64,000 nucleotides of DNA from an uncultured Gemmatimonadota bacterium. GTDB taxonomy: Bacteria; Gemmatimonadota; Gemmatimonadetes; Gemmatimonadales; Gemmatimonadaceae. This document shows positions 43,142 to 52,437 of the stretch, piece after piece (the stretch's first letter is position 1; each line of letters opens with the position of its first letter). The notes below the pieces were generated by a model. The model saw only the letters and a program-made list of their open reading frames with translations. It searched no databases and was not told the origin of the DNA. The stretch covers positions 677,344 to 741,343 of the forward strand of contig CADEFN010000002.1 in NCBI GenBank assembly GCA_902826615.1, given 5' to 3'. The translations under genes and the position numbers were made by a program.

Positions 43142-44083
43142 CTACTTGCCTCCGCTGAGGGCCGCGCTTGCCGCCTTGTACGCCTCGGCGTTCCAGAAGG
43201 CGCGACCGCACGTATCGCCACCCTGCCCAATGGCCTGCGCATTGAACATGATGCGCTGCGCAAAGGCGGTGGGGTCAACACTGAGCTGGGTGCGTTCACC
43301 ACCTGCCATTTCGGAGAGCACAATCTTCCCGGCACCGGCGTCGTAACGCACGAAGGCCACCGCGTCGCCCTTGAGCTTCAGCATGTACTCCGGCTTCAAC
43401 CGGCATAACGTCGCACCGTCACGCGCCAGCTGCGCTTCATTCTGACTCCCCGTCGTCACAGGAACGGCTGCCTGCGCCTGGATCGCCTTGAACTTCTCGG
43501 CGGTTTCTTCTTGCAGTTTGGCGTTAGCCGCCTGTTGTCCGCCGGTGCCACTCGCCGCGGGCGCTGATCCGTTCTTCGCCTGCGAACGCTGCCAGGCACG
43601 TTCGGTGATCGCCTCCGACTGGCATTCCATGATCTCGTGGCGGCGCCTGACAATCTCGTCGGAGGTCCACTCCGGTTTGGTGCACCCGTAGGCGTCCTTG
43701 TAGCCGGTGTCACGGCTGCCTGCGGGCAGGTCGGGAATGAGCAGTTGCTGCTCCGCCAGCGAATCGCAGTCGTTGGAGGTCACCACGCCCTTGCGTGTCA
43801 GGATCACAGTCGGGATGGCGGCCGTCGTCACTTTGATGGCCCCGGTGGTTGGATCGGTTTTGGCATCGCCGGGTCGGGCCATATCCACGGATCCCAGATA
43901 GCCCGTCTTGATGCCATCAAAGCAGGTGAGCCATTCTCCGCTCTGCACCTGCAACCGGCCGCGCACCGTGTACTTGCGCGTCACGGCTTGCTTGAGTTTG
44001 TCGAGACGGCTCTGTGCGGACGTGGTGGAGAGAGGGAGCAGGCAGAGTACGAGCGTGCCTGCACACAAGAAGCTCACCTTCAT
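43142..44083 (-). CDS. Secreted protein of unknown function
   Basis: This is a 313-residue exported protein. The ATG at 44083 is fixed by a strong ribosome-binding site (GGAGGT, five bases upstream) and by a signal peptide (MKVSFLCAGT to TTSAQS). The mature part has several cysteines (in WLTCFDG, SNDCDSL, YGCTKPEW, MECQSEA, ATLCRLK and GDTCGRAF), probably disulfide-bonded in the periplasm, and a central helical Ala/Gln-rich linker (about 185-235). I do not recognise the family. A segment after about 240 (LKPEYMLKLKGDAVAF) is beta-rich. No partner is evident: DoxX lies downstream on the same strand and MscS is divergent. Confidence 0.7.
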   Translation of the reverse strand: MKVSFLCAGTLVLCLLPLSTTSAQSRLDKLKQAVTRKYTVRGRLQVQSGEWLTCFDGIKTGYLGSVDMARPGDAKTDPTTGAIKVTTAAIPTVILTRKGVVTSNDCDSLAEQQLLIPDLPAGSRDTGYKDAYGCTKPEWTSDEIVRRRHEIMECQSEAITERAWQRSQAKNGSAPAASGTGGQQAANAKLQEETAEKFKAIQAQAAVPVTTGSQNEAQLARDGATLCRLKPEYMLKLKGDAVAFVRYDAGAGKIVLSEMAGGERTQLSVDPTAFAQRIMFNAQAIGQGGDTCGRAFWNAEAYKAASAALSGGK

Positions 44084-44331
44084 CACTACCTCCGGACAGA
44101 CCTGGTCAGTGGCCGACGCTGCAGCGCAATAGGTGAGCTTACTGTTGGTGTTTCGACGGCGCCACCCGTCCGAACGCCCACATCCTGCACGCGCACCCCG
44201 CGGCAGATTCGAGGTCGTGATCCAGGTCGCATCGCTCCACTGAGCGGCCCTGACGAACAGCGGAGAGTTGATCCTTCCCCGGCCCCTGCCTATATCGCAG
44301 GTGAGCAGCGCCACCGCCTTCCTCCGAATCC

Positions 44332-45381
44332 GTGCCCACCTCCTTCCTCGACAATCCCATCGGCGCCTGGGCCAACGCCGGCCTTATTGCGGCCGCCGTT
44401 GGCATTGTCCTGTACGCCGTCAAACACCTCATCGGTCGGCGCCTGGCCAAACTCGCCGCCCGCACGAGCACGGATATCGATGACGTGGCCGCGGAGCTGA
44501 TCGGCGAAACACGATGGTACTTCATCCTCGCGATCGCGCTGCGGTCCGGCAGTGTGGCGCTCGAACTCACCGAGAGCTACCAGAGCGCCATCCGGCAGGT
44601 GGCCGCGGTTGCCATTCTCCTGCAGCTGGCGGTATGGGGCGACACACTCATTGCCTACTGGCTCCGCAAATGGGCCGCTCGACGCCAGGGCGACACCCTC
44701 GGCGCCTCCACCCTCAAGGCCATCGGCTACGCCGCCAAGGCGCTGCTCTGGTCTCTCATCGGCGTTCTCGCGCTGCGCAATGTCCTCAACTATGACATCT
44801 CGGCGCTGCTCACGGGGCTTGGTATTGGCGGCATTGCCATCGCCCTCGCGGTGCAGAATGTGCTGGGCGACCTCTTTGCCGCGCTGTCCATTGTCCTCGA
44901 CCGCCCCTTTGAGGTGGGCGACACCATCGCCGTCGATACCTTCACCGGTACGGTCGAACACATCGGGCTCAAGACCACCCGCCTTCGCGCGGTGACGGGC
45001 GAACAGGTCATCTTCTCCAACGCCGACCTGCTCAAGAGCCGTGTGCGCAATCTCAAGCGCATGCAGGAGCGCCGAGCCCTCATCACGTTAGGCATCACGT
45101 ACGACACACCACCCGACCGGGTGGCGGCCGTCCCCGCCATGCTGCAGCACTGCGTGGCACAGCAGCCGGGCACGCGCTTTGACCGCGCCCACTTCTCGCG
45201 CTTCGCCGAATCGTGGCTGGAAATCGAGCTCGCCTACTTTGTGCTGAGCCCCGACTACCTCACGTTCATGAACACACAACAGGCGGTGAACATCGAGATC
45301 CTGCGCACCTTCGGCCGCGAGCAGATCGAGTTTGCCTTCCCCACCCGGCGCATACTCGACGGGCGCGAGACCGGCACCTAA
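44332..45381 (+). CDS. MscS-family mechanosensitive channel
   Basis: This is a 349-residue small-conductance mechanosensitive channel protein. Starting at GTG 44332 it has about four to five membrane segments. The Gly/Ala-rich pore helix ALLTGLGIGGIAIALAV is at roughly 158-174. It is followed by the family signature NVLGDLFAAL and the RPFEVGDTI beta-domain, then a cytoplasmic alpha/beta domain ending with FAFPTRRI. Such channels release solutes on hypo-osmotic shock. The gene stands alone on the plus strand. Its TAA stop overlaps the TAG of the convergent gene within a CCTAACG heptamer (45377-45383), and CGTTAGG at 45086 encodes Leu-Gly. Confidence 0.92.
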   Translation: MPTSFLDNPIGAWANAGLIAAAVGIVLYAVKHLIGRRLAKLAARTSTDIDDVAAELIGETRWYFILAIALRSGSVALELTESYQSAIRQVAAVAILLQLAVWGDTLIAYWLRKWAARRQGDTLGASTLKAIGYAAKALLWSLIGVLALRNVLNYDISALLTGLGIGGIAIALAVQNVLGDLFAALSIVLDRPFEVGDTIAVDTFTGTVEHIGLKTTRLRAVTGEQVIFSNADLLKSRVRNLKRMQERRALITLGITYDTPPDRVAAVPAMLQHCVAQQPGTRFDRAHFSRFAESWLEIELAYFVLSPDYLTFMNTQQAVNIEILRTFGREQIEFAFPTRRILDGRETGT

Positions 45382-47639
45382 CGATCGTCGCCCCGGGCGC
45401 ACCCGCGCCACGCGGCATCACGTTCCAGACGCTCGACCAGATCGGTGCCGGGGCGCCCGTCGTCCACCCGCGCGGCACGCCAGAGGAGCGACTCCTTGAG
45501 CTCGCGCGACACCGAATCCCCGGTGGCGGGATTCCAGGGGCCACCACCTAACACCCGGAAACGCCAGCTGGACGCCGTACGCTCCGACCACGCGCCCCAT
45601 CGCTCAAGAAGCCCGCGCACCCGCACACCGGCGGCCACCTCCATCACCTTGGCCTGCACGACGCGATCGTTGCCGCCAAGGGAGGGCGCGGACAGCAGGC
45701 ACTGCCAGGCCCCGGAACCCGCCATCGCCGTGCGGAACAGCCGCGCGGTCGGCGACCATGGATCGAACCCGATCGCCAGCGACGTGCGCGACTCGTACCG
45801 CGGCCAGGGCGCGACAAGGGTGCGACGCACCGCCTCGGCGACACCAGCCCGGCGCGCACCACCGTACGAGGCCTCGTACCAGGCACGCACGTCCGGTGCA
45901 ACCGTCGCAATCTCGGTGAGCGCCAGCATCGTGGCATCACCCTGCGGCGTGTCGCGACGCGGGGGCGTGGCCGACGCATACCCGGTGAGCCACTCGTCCT
46001 GCACGGCACTCAGATACCCATTCACAATACCGCGCCTCGCCAGCGCCGACGCCACAATCCAGTCTGCGCCGCGGGCAAAGGCCTCGGTGGGACGATCGCC
46101 ACCCGGTGATACTCGCGCCGTGCGCCGACGCCCCACGGCAGTGCCCGACATGCGATCCACGGTCGCCGCCAGACCATCCCGATACTGCCTCACACTGCGA
46201 TCAGTCCGATAACTGTTCTGCGCGCCCCACTTTGCACGCGCCGCCTGCCAGTCCAGGTCGTGCGACAGTTCATGGGCCATGGCCCCGGCACTTGTTGCAA
46301 GCGGGAAGTACACGGTTCGTGTGCGCGGGTCGTGCAAGGCCAGTGCGCGCTCGCGCAGCGGCGATTCGCCAAAGCGCACCGACAGCCCGGCCAGATCAAG
46401 CTTGGGAAACACCACACGCATGTCACGCACAACATCGGCGAGCATGCGGGTGTAATATCCGCGCCATCGATCGGGCACATTGCGATCGAAGGCCAGCCCC
46501 TTGAGCCCGAGCTGCTCAGCCAGCTGCAGAGGGGTTGTGCTAGAGTCCCCTGGAAACCAGGGGCGCTCCTGAGCATAAGGACGCATGGCCACTGCCGAGG
46601 TGAGCAAGGCCAGTGACACTTCGGTGCCTGCCGCCTTCTCACCCACCAGCTTCACATACTCCGCGGCCAGCCGCTCTTCGTTGCGCGCGCGCGTGAGAAA
46701 CTGGGTTCGGGCGGCCCGAGCCGCACCAGACCCCGCCGCACCGCCCACGTAACCCGTGAAGCCACCAAGGGTGACCACCACCGGCGCCTGCGGTGGCATG
46801 TTGCGACGTTCGGCCTCAAGGCTTGCCGCCTGAGCCGCCGCCAGGGTGATGGTCCGATCGCGAGAGGTTGCGGGGACCGGCCGATCGATTCGCTCCAGCG
46901 CCGCCACAAGCCCGGGGAGGAGCTGGGACGCCGAGCGTTCCTGCGCAGGTGTCGCCGGGTCAACCAGGGGTTTCTCGACACGAAGTTTGCGCGCACCACG
47001 CCACTCGGTGACAAGCTGGATGGCATCCACCTGTCGGCGTCGTGCTTCGGCCAGCACCGCGCGTGCGTCAGCGGCGGCCAAGGCACGGTCACGAGCCTGG
47101 GCAATCGCGGCAACAGACACGGCGCCGGCGCGCGGGGAGGTCAGCCCCCCGACCGCGGCCACCTGATAGGCGAGACGCAAAGCGAGCTCCGCCGTACGCG
47201 GGTCACGCTGCGTGGCGATGGTCGCTTCTATGAAGGAGCGATGGGCAAGGCCCAGGTCGCCACGACGTGCCCCGAGGGTGTTGAGGGCATCACCGGGAGT
47301 CGCATAGCCATGGCCGCGTTCGGTGCGGCCCAGAATGGCGTTGGCCACAAGCCGGCGACGTGGGGCCGACAGCAGGGGGTCCCGCATGAGATAGTCGATC
47401 AACCGGAAGGGACTCCCCACTCCCAGGCGGGCTCGCTCGAGGTAGAGCAACGCTACGGCATCCCCTGCCGATGGCGGCTCCACATGCCGCACGGCCTCGA
47501 GAGAGTCTGCGAATCGCATCCCGGCGACCAGGTCGCCCCGCACCGATAGCCCCCATCGCTCGCGCACAAAAAGGCCGAGGCCAATGGCCGCAGCCGCAAC
47601 GATGATCGTGATGAAAAGGGATCGGTGAGTCCGAGCCAT
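45378..47639 (-). CDS. Membrane-anchored protein with HExxH motif, unknown
   Basis: This is a 753-residue protein with one N-terminal membrane segment (about 8-27) and a large Ala/Arg-rich helical extracytoplasmic part. The motif AHELSHDLDWQ (His456, Glu457, His460, then Asp461) looks like a zincin active site, preceded by TVYFPLATSAGAMA. This suggests a metallopeptidase, but the third ligand is not evident. Residues 60-330 are helical and may form repeats. I do not recognise the family. ATG 47639 is preferred to the start 14 codons upstream because it sits right before the membrane segment. It converges with MscS, overlapping by four bases, and is preceded by 163 bp opposite the beta-barrel gene. 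Confidence 0.65.
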   Translation of the reverse strand: MARTHRSLFITIIVAAAAIGLGLFVRERWGLSVRGDLVAGMRFADSLEAVRHVEPPSAGDAVALLYLERARLGVGSPFRLIDYLMRDPLLSAPRRRLVANAILGRTERGHGYATPGDALNTLGARRGDLGLAHRSFIEATIATQRDPRTAELALRLAYQVAAVGGLTSPRAGAVSVAAIAQARDRALAAADARAVLAEARRRQVDAIQLVTEWRGARKLRVEKPLVDPATPAQERSASQLLPGLVAALERIDRPVPATSRDRTITLAAAQAASLEAERRNMPPQAPVVVTLGGFTGYVGGAAGSGAARAARTQFLTRARNEERLAAEYVKLVGEKAAGTEVSLALLTSAVAMRPYAQERPWFPGDSSTTPLQLAEQLGLKGLAFDRNVPDRWRGYYTRMLADVVRDMRVVFPKLDLAGLSVRFGESPLRERALALHDPRTRTVYFPLATSAGAMAHELSHDLDWQAARAKWGAQNSYRTDRSVRQYRDGLAATVDRMSGTAVGRRRTARVSPGGDRPTEAFARGADWIVASALARRGIVNGYLSAVQDEWLTGYASATPPRRDTPQGDATMLALTEIATVAPDVRAWYEASYGGARRAGVAEAVRRTLVAPWPRYESRTSLAIGFDPWSPTARLFRTAMAGSGAWQCLLSAPSLGGNDRVVQAKVMEVAAGVRVRGLLERWGAWSERTASSWRFRVLGGGPWNPATGDSVSRELKESLLWRAARVDDGRPGTDLVERLERDAAWRGCARGDDR

Positions 47640-47802
47640 TACTTCCGAGTTTCGTCTCTTTCCGTTTCCGGAGCACACCACGCGTCACGCATCTGACCGT
47701 GGCACAACTCCGAATGTCACATTGCGTGGCCGCGCACCGGTATGCAATCCGCGAAAGGCACCACCTGCATGGTCCTTCCCGGAACCGTAGTTTACACGCG
47801 GC

Positions 47803-48414
47803 ATGCCTGCCCTGTGCCTCTCCCGCCCGATTGTCCTCCGACTCCTGGGGCTTCTTGTCCTCGTCGCTTCTCCGGGACGGGCGCAGGATTCCACGTCCAA
47901 GGCCTCATTGGGGATCCGCGGAATCGGGGGATTCGCCCTCCTCCCGGGCTACTCCCGCGTGGAGCGTGGGGTCTCTGCGTTGGAGATTGGTGCGGTGCTC
48001 GACCTTGGCCACTTCACCTCGCGTCGTGTCCGGCTGGCCGCCGAGGTGAACTATTTGAGGAGCTTCCGCTTTAGCGAGTACGTGGAGGCCGAGGACTCCA
48101 CCTATCGCGATGCCTTCTACGATCTGTCGCCCCGCCTCTGGCTGCAGCTGCTGGCGCGCGACCCGGCACGGCGGATCGTCCCATTCGCCCGATTCGGGGT
48201 GGGGGTGCATGCCCTCACCAGCACCTTCGGGTCGATTCCGCTGGACATCCGGTACAACACCAACGTCTTCGGCCTGGCGACCGGCGCGGGGCTGCGACTG
48301 CGAGTGCCCGGTGCAAAGGCCATCGTGATTGAAGGCACCGCCATCGTGGCGAAGGAAGTGAGCCGTGGTGGTGTGCGCATGGGGCTCGAGTGGTTGCCAT
48401 CCGGTCGGCGTTAG
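47803..48414 (+). CDS. Predicted outer-membrane beta-barrel protein
   Basis: This is a 203-residue exported protein with a signal peptide (to GRAQDS, about residue 28). It then has alternating hydrophobic strands typical of small OmpA/OmpW-like barrels: LEIGAVLDLGHF, RLAAEVNYLRSF, LWLQLLARD, IVPFARFGVGVH, FGLATGAGLRL and GVRMGLEWL. No domain name can be given with confidence. Its TAG stop lies in CGTTAGGC and the ATG of the SufE gene follows two bases later, so the two are likely co-transcribed, although the pairing of a barrel with SufE has no clear logic. Confidence 0.65.
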   Translation: MPALCLSRPIVLRLLGLLVLVASPGRAQDSTSKASLGIRGIGGFALLPGYSRVERGVSALEIGAVLDLGHFTSRRVRLAAEVNYLRSFRFSEYVEAEDSTYRDAFYDLSPRLWLQLLARDPARRIVPFARFGVGVHALTSTFGSIPLDIRYNTNVFGLATGAGLRLRVPGAKAIVIEGTAIVAKEVSRGGVRMGLEWLPSGRR

Positions 48415-48416
48415 GC

Positions 48417-48854
48417 ATGAGTGAAACTCTTCCACCACGGATTGCCGCAGTCCTGTCCCGCTTCCAGGGCTTGTCGCGCGAGGACAAGATGGCGGCGCTG
48501 GTGAGTTACGCGCGCAAACTCGAGCCACTCCCCGAGCGCTTTGCGAGTTTGACAGACGAGCACTTTGCGGTGCACGAATGCCAGACGCCGGTGCGTATCT
48601 TTCCCGAGACCACCGATGGCAAGCTGCACTTCTTCGCCGAGATCAACGTTCGGCAGTCTCCCACAGTCGCGGCCTTTCTGAGCATTGTGTTCAGTGCCGT
48701 GAACGACGAACCCCCCGCAGTGACCCTGGCCATCCCGGCCGATTTTGTCCGCCTCATGATGTCGGGTCTCGATTTACGCACACGCGAGGTAGGGCTTGAC
48801 GCCCTTGTGGCGCGACTCAGACGACATGCTCGTGAAGCCAGCTCCTCCACCTGA
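48417..48854 (+). CDS. sufE: SufE-family sulfur-acceptor protein
   Basis: This is a 145-residue cytoplasmic protein of the SufE/CsdE family, which accepts persulfide sulfur from the cysteine desulfurase SufS and stimulates iron-sulfur cluster assembly. The acceptor is Cys55 in HECQTPV; the common form of the motif is GCQS. The N-terminal helix (LSREDKMAALVSYARKL) and the segment DFVRLMMSGLDLRTREVGL fit the fold. No SufBCD or SufS gene is in the window. It lies 2 bp after the barrel gene and 18 bp before the DUF6526 gene. One of the few TTA codons outside the CGTTAGG context is here (about 48773). Confidence 0.85.
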   Translation: MSETLPPRIAAVLSRFQGLSREDKMAALVSYARKLEPLPERFASLTDEHFAVHECQTPVRIFPETTDGKLHFFAEINVRQSPTVAAFLSIVFSAVNDEPPAVTLAIPADFVRLMMSGLDLRTREVGLDALVARLRRHAREASSST

Positions 48855-48872
48855 CCACTCCCCCTCCCCGCA

Positions 48873-49307
48873 ATGGCCACCCGACAAAGCGCTGCCAGTC
48901 ATGCCCGCACCATTCCGATTTTCCACTTTTTCGCCCTACCCGTCCTGATCATCAATATCGGGGTGTCTGCCGTGGCCCTCTTTCGCACTCCCGCGCCCGG
49001 CACTGCGTGGGGCGTGCTGGTGGCCGTGGCCCTTGCTGTCGGTGTTTTGTTCGGCCGCGTACACGCTCTCACCGCGCAGGATCGGGTGATACGGCTGGAA
49101 GAGACGCTGCGTATGCAGCGAGTCCTGCCGGCCGACATGCACGGAGAGATCGGCAAGATCAAGCGGTATGAAATGGTGGCCCTGCGATTTGCCTCGGACG
49201 CGGAGCTTCCTGCGCTCGTCAAGCGAGTGCGGGCGGGCGAATTTGCCAAGCCGCTCGATATCAAGAAGGCGATTGTTTCCTGGCGCGAGGATCATCTGCG
49301 GGTGTGA
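48873..49307 (+). CDS. DUF6526 membrane protein
   Basis: This is a 144-residue protein with two membrane segments (about 16-37 and 46-66) and a cytoplasmic C-terminal part. That part contains RVHALTAQDRVIRLEE, VALRFASDAELPALV and KKAIVSWREDHLRV, which characterises family DUF6526 (function unknown). It is the last gene of a three-gene plus-strand set with the barrel protein and SufE. A strong intrinsic terminator follows 22 bp after its stop. Confidence 0.8.
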   Translation: MATRQSAASHARTIPIFHFFALPVLIINIGVSAVALFRTPAPGTAWGVLVAVALAVGVLFGRVHALTAQDRVIRLEETLRMQRVLPADMHGEIGKIKRYEMVALRFASDAELPALVKRVRAGEFAKPLDIKKAIVSWREDHLRV

Positions 49308-49329
49308 CGCATCCTGCCCCTGAACGCCC

Positions 49330-49358
49330 AAGCGCCCTGACGATGTCAGGGCGCTTTT
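49330..49358 (+). terminator. Intrinsic terminator after the DUF6526 gene
   Basis: A perfect 12-bp stem AAGCGCCCTGAC/GTCAGGGCGCTT (49330-49341 and 49345-49356) with a three-base loop is followed directly by TTTT. It ends the barrel-SufE-DUF6526 transcript. It has no U-tract in the other direction, so it should not serve the convergent M23 gene. Confidence 0.85.
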
Positions 49359-49380
49359 GTCTGCGAACGCACACGCGCCG

Positions 49381-50487
49381 TTATTTCGGGAAGCGCACGA
49401 TCTCGTTTTCCAGCGGCATCAGGCGGCGACGGGTAACGGGTGCCCCCGCAGAGCAGCCGGAGCCAAGGGTCTTGCACTTGCCGACGATGTCCAGGGTCTC
49501 GTGGACGTAGGGAATGCCTTCCGCACCTAACGGTGAGTTGTAGTCGGCGAGGTGGAAATGCAGGTGCGGCTCCGTAGAGTTGCCCGAGTTGCCCACTTTG
49601 CCGAGCACCGCGCCACGTTTCACACGGTCGCCCTTTTTGACCGTGATGGACCCTGGCCGGAGGTGGGCATAAAAGGCATAACGCCCATTGCCCAGGTCGA
49701 GAATGACGTGGTTGCCCCCCACCGTTTCGAGGGTAATGGGCACGGCTCGTGAGGTGGCTCCCGGCACGTTCTCAGGAATACTGTCCTTCACCGCCGACAC
49801 CACTCCGTCCCCCACGGCGAGCGCGTCCGCATCTTCGGCGAAGTAGCTCTCGTTCTTGAGCCGGTCGCCACCAAACGTTTTGAAGCCCGTGTCCACCATG
49901 ACGTAGTCGATGGCATAACGCTGGGCAATCGCCGGGACACCGTCCACTGGAATGAGCGCGCGGCGGTGTCCTGAGCTGTTGCCGGGGCCATTGGCGGCGA
50001 GCCAGTTGCCACCACGGAGCGGAGGTCCGATCACGGCAGGCGCCGCGTCCACCATCGTGGGCCGAAGATCGAGGGTGCGCGTCCCGATGGAGTCGGTGAC
50101 CGTGATGCGATGCCGCAGTTCTCGCGGCGCAGGACCGGTCAGCGGGACGTGCACAAACACCACCGCACGTTGCAGGTTGCCTAACCGCGGACGATCGAGA
50201 AAGGCGATGGTGCCCTGCGAGGGGCGGGCCATGTCACGCCAGAGTGCAGAATCGGCCAGGGTGTGCAGCGCCGCTCCCGAGCCATCGGTGACATCGAGCC
50301 GTGTCCAGCGCATGGGCGCCGGCTCCATGTTGGTGAGCCAGATCTCGTAGATCAGCGAGTTGCCGCCCGAGCCCGAGAGAACTGCGGGCGGCTTGGGGAT
50401 ACGTGCTTCCACGAGCACAGGGCGCCCCGTGAGCTGCGCAACGGCAATGACGGGACTGAACAACAGGGCAGCAACAAGACAACGCAT
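49381..50487 (-). CDS. M23-family (LytM-like) metallopeptidase, exported
   Basis: This is a 368-residue exported protein. ATG 50487 gives a signal peptide (MRCLVAALLF to AVAQ) and sits 2 bp after the stop of the upstream beta-lactamase-family gene. The C-terminal LytM/M23 domain has the IDYV Asp, HVILDLGNG, AFYAHLRPGS, VKKGDRVKRG, the GNSGNSTEPH signature and the HLHFH zinc His pair. The family cuts peptidoglycan cross-links or acts as a regulator. Residues 30-170 are beta-rich and carry no recognised domain. The first zinc His of the usual HxxxD is not in its normal place (the segment is QRYAIDYV), so activity is less certain. CGTTAGG at 49526 encodes Leu-Gly. Confidence 0.82.
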   Translation of the reverse strand: MRCLVAALLFSPVIAVAQLTGRPVLVEARIPKPPAVLSGSGGNSLIYEIWLTNMEPAPMRWTRLDVTDGSGAALHTLADSALWRDMARPSQGTIAFLDRPRLGNLQRAVVFVHVPLTGPAPRELRHRITVTDSIGTRTLDLRPTMVDAAPAVIGPPLRGGNWLAANGPGNSSGHRRALIPVDGVPAIAQRYAIDYVMVDTGFKTFGGDRLKNESYFAEDADALAVGDGVVSAVKDSIPENVPGATSRAVPITLETVGGNHVILDLGNGRYAFYAHLRPGSITVKKGDRVKRGAVLGKVGNSGNSTEPHLHFHLADYNSPLGAEGIPYVHETLDIVGKCKTLGSGCSAGAPVTRRRLMPLENEIVRFPK

Positions 50488-50489
50488 CG

Positions 50490-52400
50490 TCAGACCTTCC
50501 ATCCGAGAATGTTCCATGTGCTGAGCGACCAGAAAAACGCAAGCATGATGACCACCGCCAATGTGTGCCGAACACGAGTCGCGGTCGTGCCCGCCCCACT
50601 CATCCACTGCAACACCGCGACGACGGCGGCGCCTACGACGGCCACTGCCGCCAGCACCGGAAGTGTCAGCGCCGCCTTGAGCGCGCCAAAGTCCGTACCG
50701 AGCAGGAACTTCGAAACGTTCGACGCCAATCCGGCAAACCCGGCAAGGAAGACGAGAAGAAGCACCGCGGCAACACCCATGAGCATGCGCCCGCGCGACG
50801 TGAGCGAATCAGGGGCACTCTTGCGGCCGTGACGACCGAAGTAACGCACGACACTCGCACCAAGCCCGCCAATCGCGGTGAGGAGTCCCGCACCCAGAAT
50901 GAAGAGATGGGTGGTTGGTGCGGAAAGGCCGGAGTACTTGTCCAGCACCATCATGGGCACCATCGACATGAAGCCGTGGGTGATGTTCCCATTTTCATCC
51001 TGCTGGAAGGCAACGAGGTCGTGACTCTTTTCGTCGCGGAACAAGAGTGAGTCCACCTGGACAAGGCGCACATCGCCGAAGGGAGTGCCCGCCACCAGGA
51101 CGCCGCTGTCGGTAGCCGCCACCTTGATGCTGCCGGCAAGGGAGAACGCCTTCTGGATCGTGGAGAAGGACATTCGGTTGAACAGATACTCGCCTGCAAA
51201 TTTGCTGAGGTCCTTGGCCGTGCCGGCCTTGAGCGGGACAACGGGGAGTGGCTCCGGGTAGTAGTGCTCGAAGACGTCGTCGGCAAAGGGCTTGAACGAC
51301 ACTTCACTCCCGGTGTTCGTGTTGAACGACACGAAGAATCCCACCCCTTCTGCGGGCAGGAGCATCATGTCGGAGTGGAACCACTGGGTGTCACCCCCGT
51401 GACCGATCGTGCGCGGTCCAACGGTGTTCTGTTCGTAGAAGCCATGCGCAAACCCCGGAATGCGGGGATCGTGCCCATGCAGGCGTGTCTGCATGCGGGT
51501 GGCGGTGGCTTCGGAGAGAATGTTCGTACCGTTCCAGGCGCCTTTGTGCAGGTGCGCCTGCATGAACGTCGCCATGTCACTCGCCGAAACGCTGAAGGAT
51601 CCAGCGGGTGCGGCGCCGGTGACGATTTCGAACTTTTCGGCCTTCCAGCGCCCTCCGGCCCAGCTGTACCCCTGCGACATCGAGGGTTTGAGCGAGGCGG
51701 GAAGGGGCTGCCGCGACGACGCGTACTGCATGCCTAACGGCTGAAAGATGTTCTTCTCCATGTACTCGTCAAACGTCAGGCCACTCACGCGTTCGACAAT
51801 GTACCCGGCGACCCCGGTGGCCCAGTTGGAGTAACTCGAGTAGATGCCGGGAGCACGCACCCGTTTGGGCATGTGCGCCGGGAGCCATGTTTTCATCGGC
51901 GTGATGTGCGCCGAGTCTTCGGTGAAGAGATCGCGCGAGTCTTCTTCGAAGCCGGGGGTGTGCGTGAGCACATGGGTGAGCGTGATCGGCTCCGGGTACG
52001 TCGCGGGGATCTTGAAGTCGAGATACGTGTTGATGTCGGCGTTGAGGTCGAGCTTCCCCTGCTCCACCAGCTGCATGATGGCGGTCCAGGTGAAAGTCTT
52101 GCTGATGGAGCCGATGCGGAACAGCGTGGTCTGCCCATCGACGGGTACGCGTTTGTCCACGTCCGACCAGCCGTAGCCCTTGCTCAGCAACACCGTGGAG
52201 TCGCGGACAATGGAGACGGTGGCGCCTGCGATGTGTTTGTCTCGCAGGTACGAGGTCATGAGGCCATCAATAAATGCCTCGACCTCGGCGGGATCTGACG
52301 GCCCGCGTCGTGGTGTGGCTGGCGTGGGTGCCTGGGCCAGCAGGAGTGCGGGGGCAACCAGGAGGGCCGCGGCGCGCGCGACCGTGCGGACGGAATACAT
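50490..52400 (-). CDS. Beta-lactamase-family (S12) protein with C-terminal membrane domain
   Basis: This is a 636-residue protein. ATG 52400 gives a signal peptide (MYSVRTVARA to LLLAQ), and the 229-codon upstream extension overlaps two plus-strand genes and is rejected. The serine-hydrolase domain has SxxK at 98-101 (SISK), YSN at 190-192 and GHGGD near 325. A DUF3471-like beta region follows. The last 160 residues contain four hydrophobic segments (LFILGAGLLTAIGG, LMGVAAVLLLVFLAG, LTLPVLAAVAVVG, VVIMLAFFWSLS), so the enzyme is tethered to the inner membrane. The M23 peptidase gene follows after 2 bp, which makes a peptidoglycan-related role attractive but unproven. CGTTAGG at 51733 encodes Leu-Gly. 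Confidence 0.85.
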   Translation of the reverse strand: MYSVRTVARAAALLVAPALLLAQAPTPATPRRGPSDPAEVEAFIDGLMTSYLRDKHIAGATVSIVRDSTVLLSKGYGWSDVDKRVPVDGQTTLFRIGSISKTFTWTAIMQLVEQGKLDLNADINTYLDFKIPATYPEPITLTHVLTHTPGFEEDSRDLFTEDSAHITPMKTWLPAHMPKRVRAPGIYSSYSNWATGVAGYIVERVSGLTFDEYMEKNIFQPLGMQYASSRQPLPASLKPSMSQGYSWAGGRWKAEKFEIVTGAAPAGSFSVSASDMATFMQAHLHKGAWNGTNILSEATATRMQTRLHGHDPRIPGFAHGFYEQNTVGPRTIGHGGDTQWFHSDMMLLPAEGVGFFVSFNTNTGSEVSFKPFADDVFEHYYPEPLPVVPLKAGTAKDLSKFAGEYLFNRMSFSTIQKAFSLAGSIKVAATDSGVLVAGTPFGDVRLVQVDSLLFRDEKSHDLVAFQQDENGNITHGFMSMVPMMVLDKYSGLSAPTTHLFILGAGLLTAIGGLGASVVRYFGRHGRKSAPDSLTSRGRMLMGVAAVLLLVFLAGFAGLASNVSKFLLGTDFGALKAALTLPVLAAVAVVGAAVVAVLQWMSGAGTTATRVRHTLAVVIMLAFFWSLSTWNILGWKV

Positions 52401-52437
52401 GGACACCTTTGGGGGGCGTGGGGTCTTCGGATTCGAG

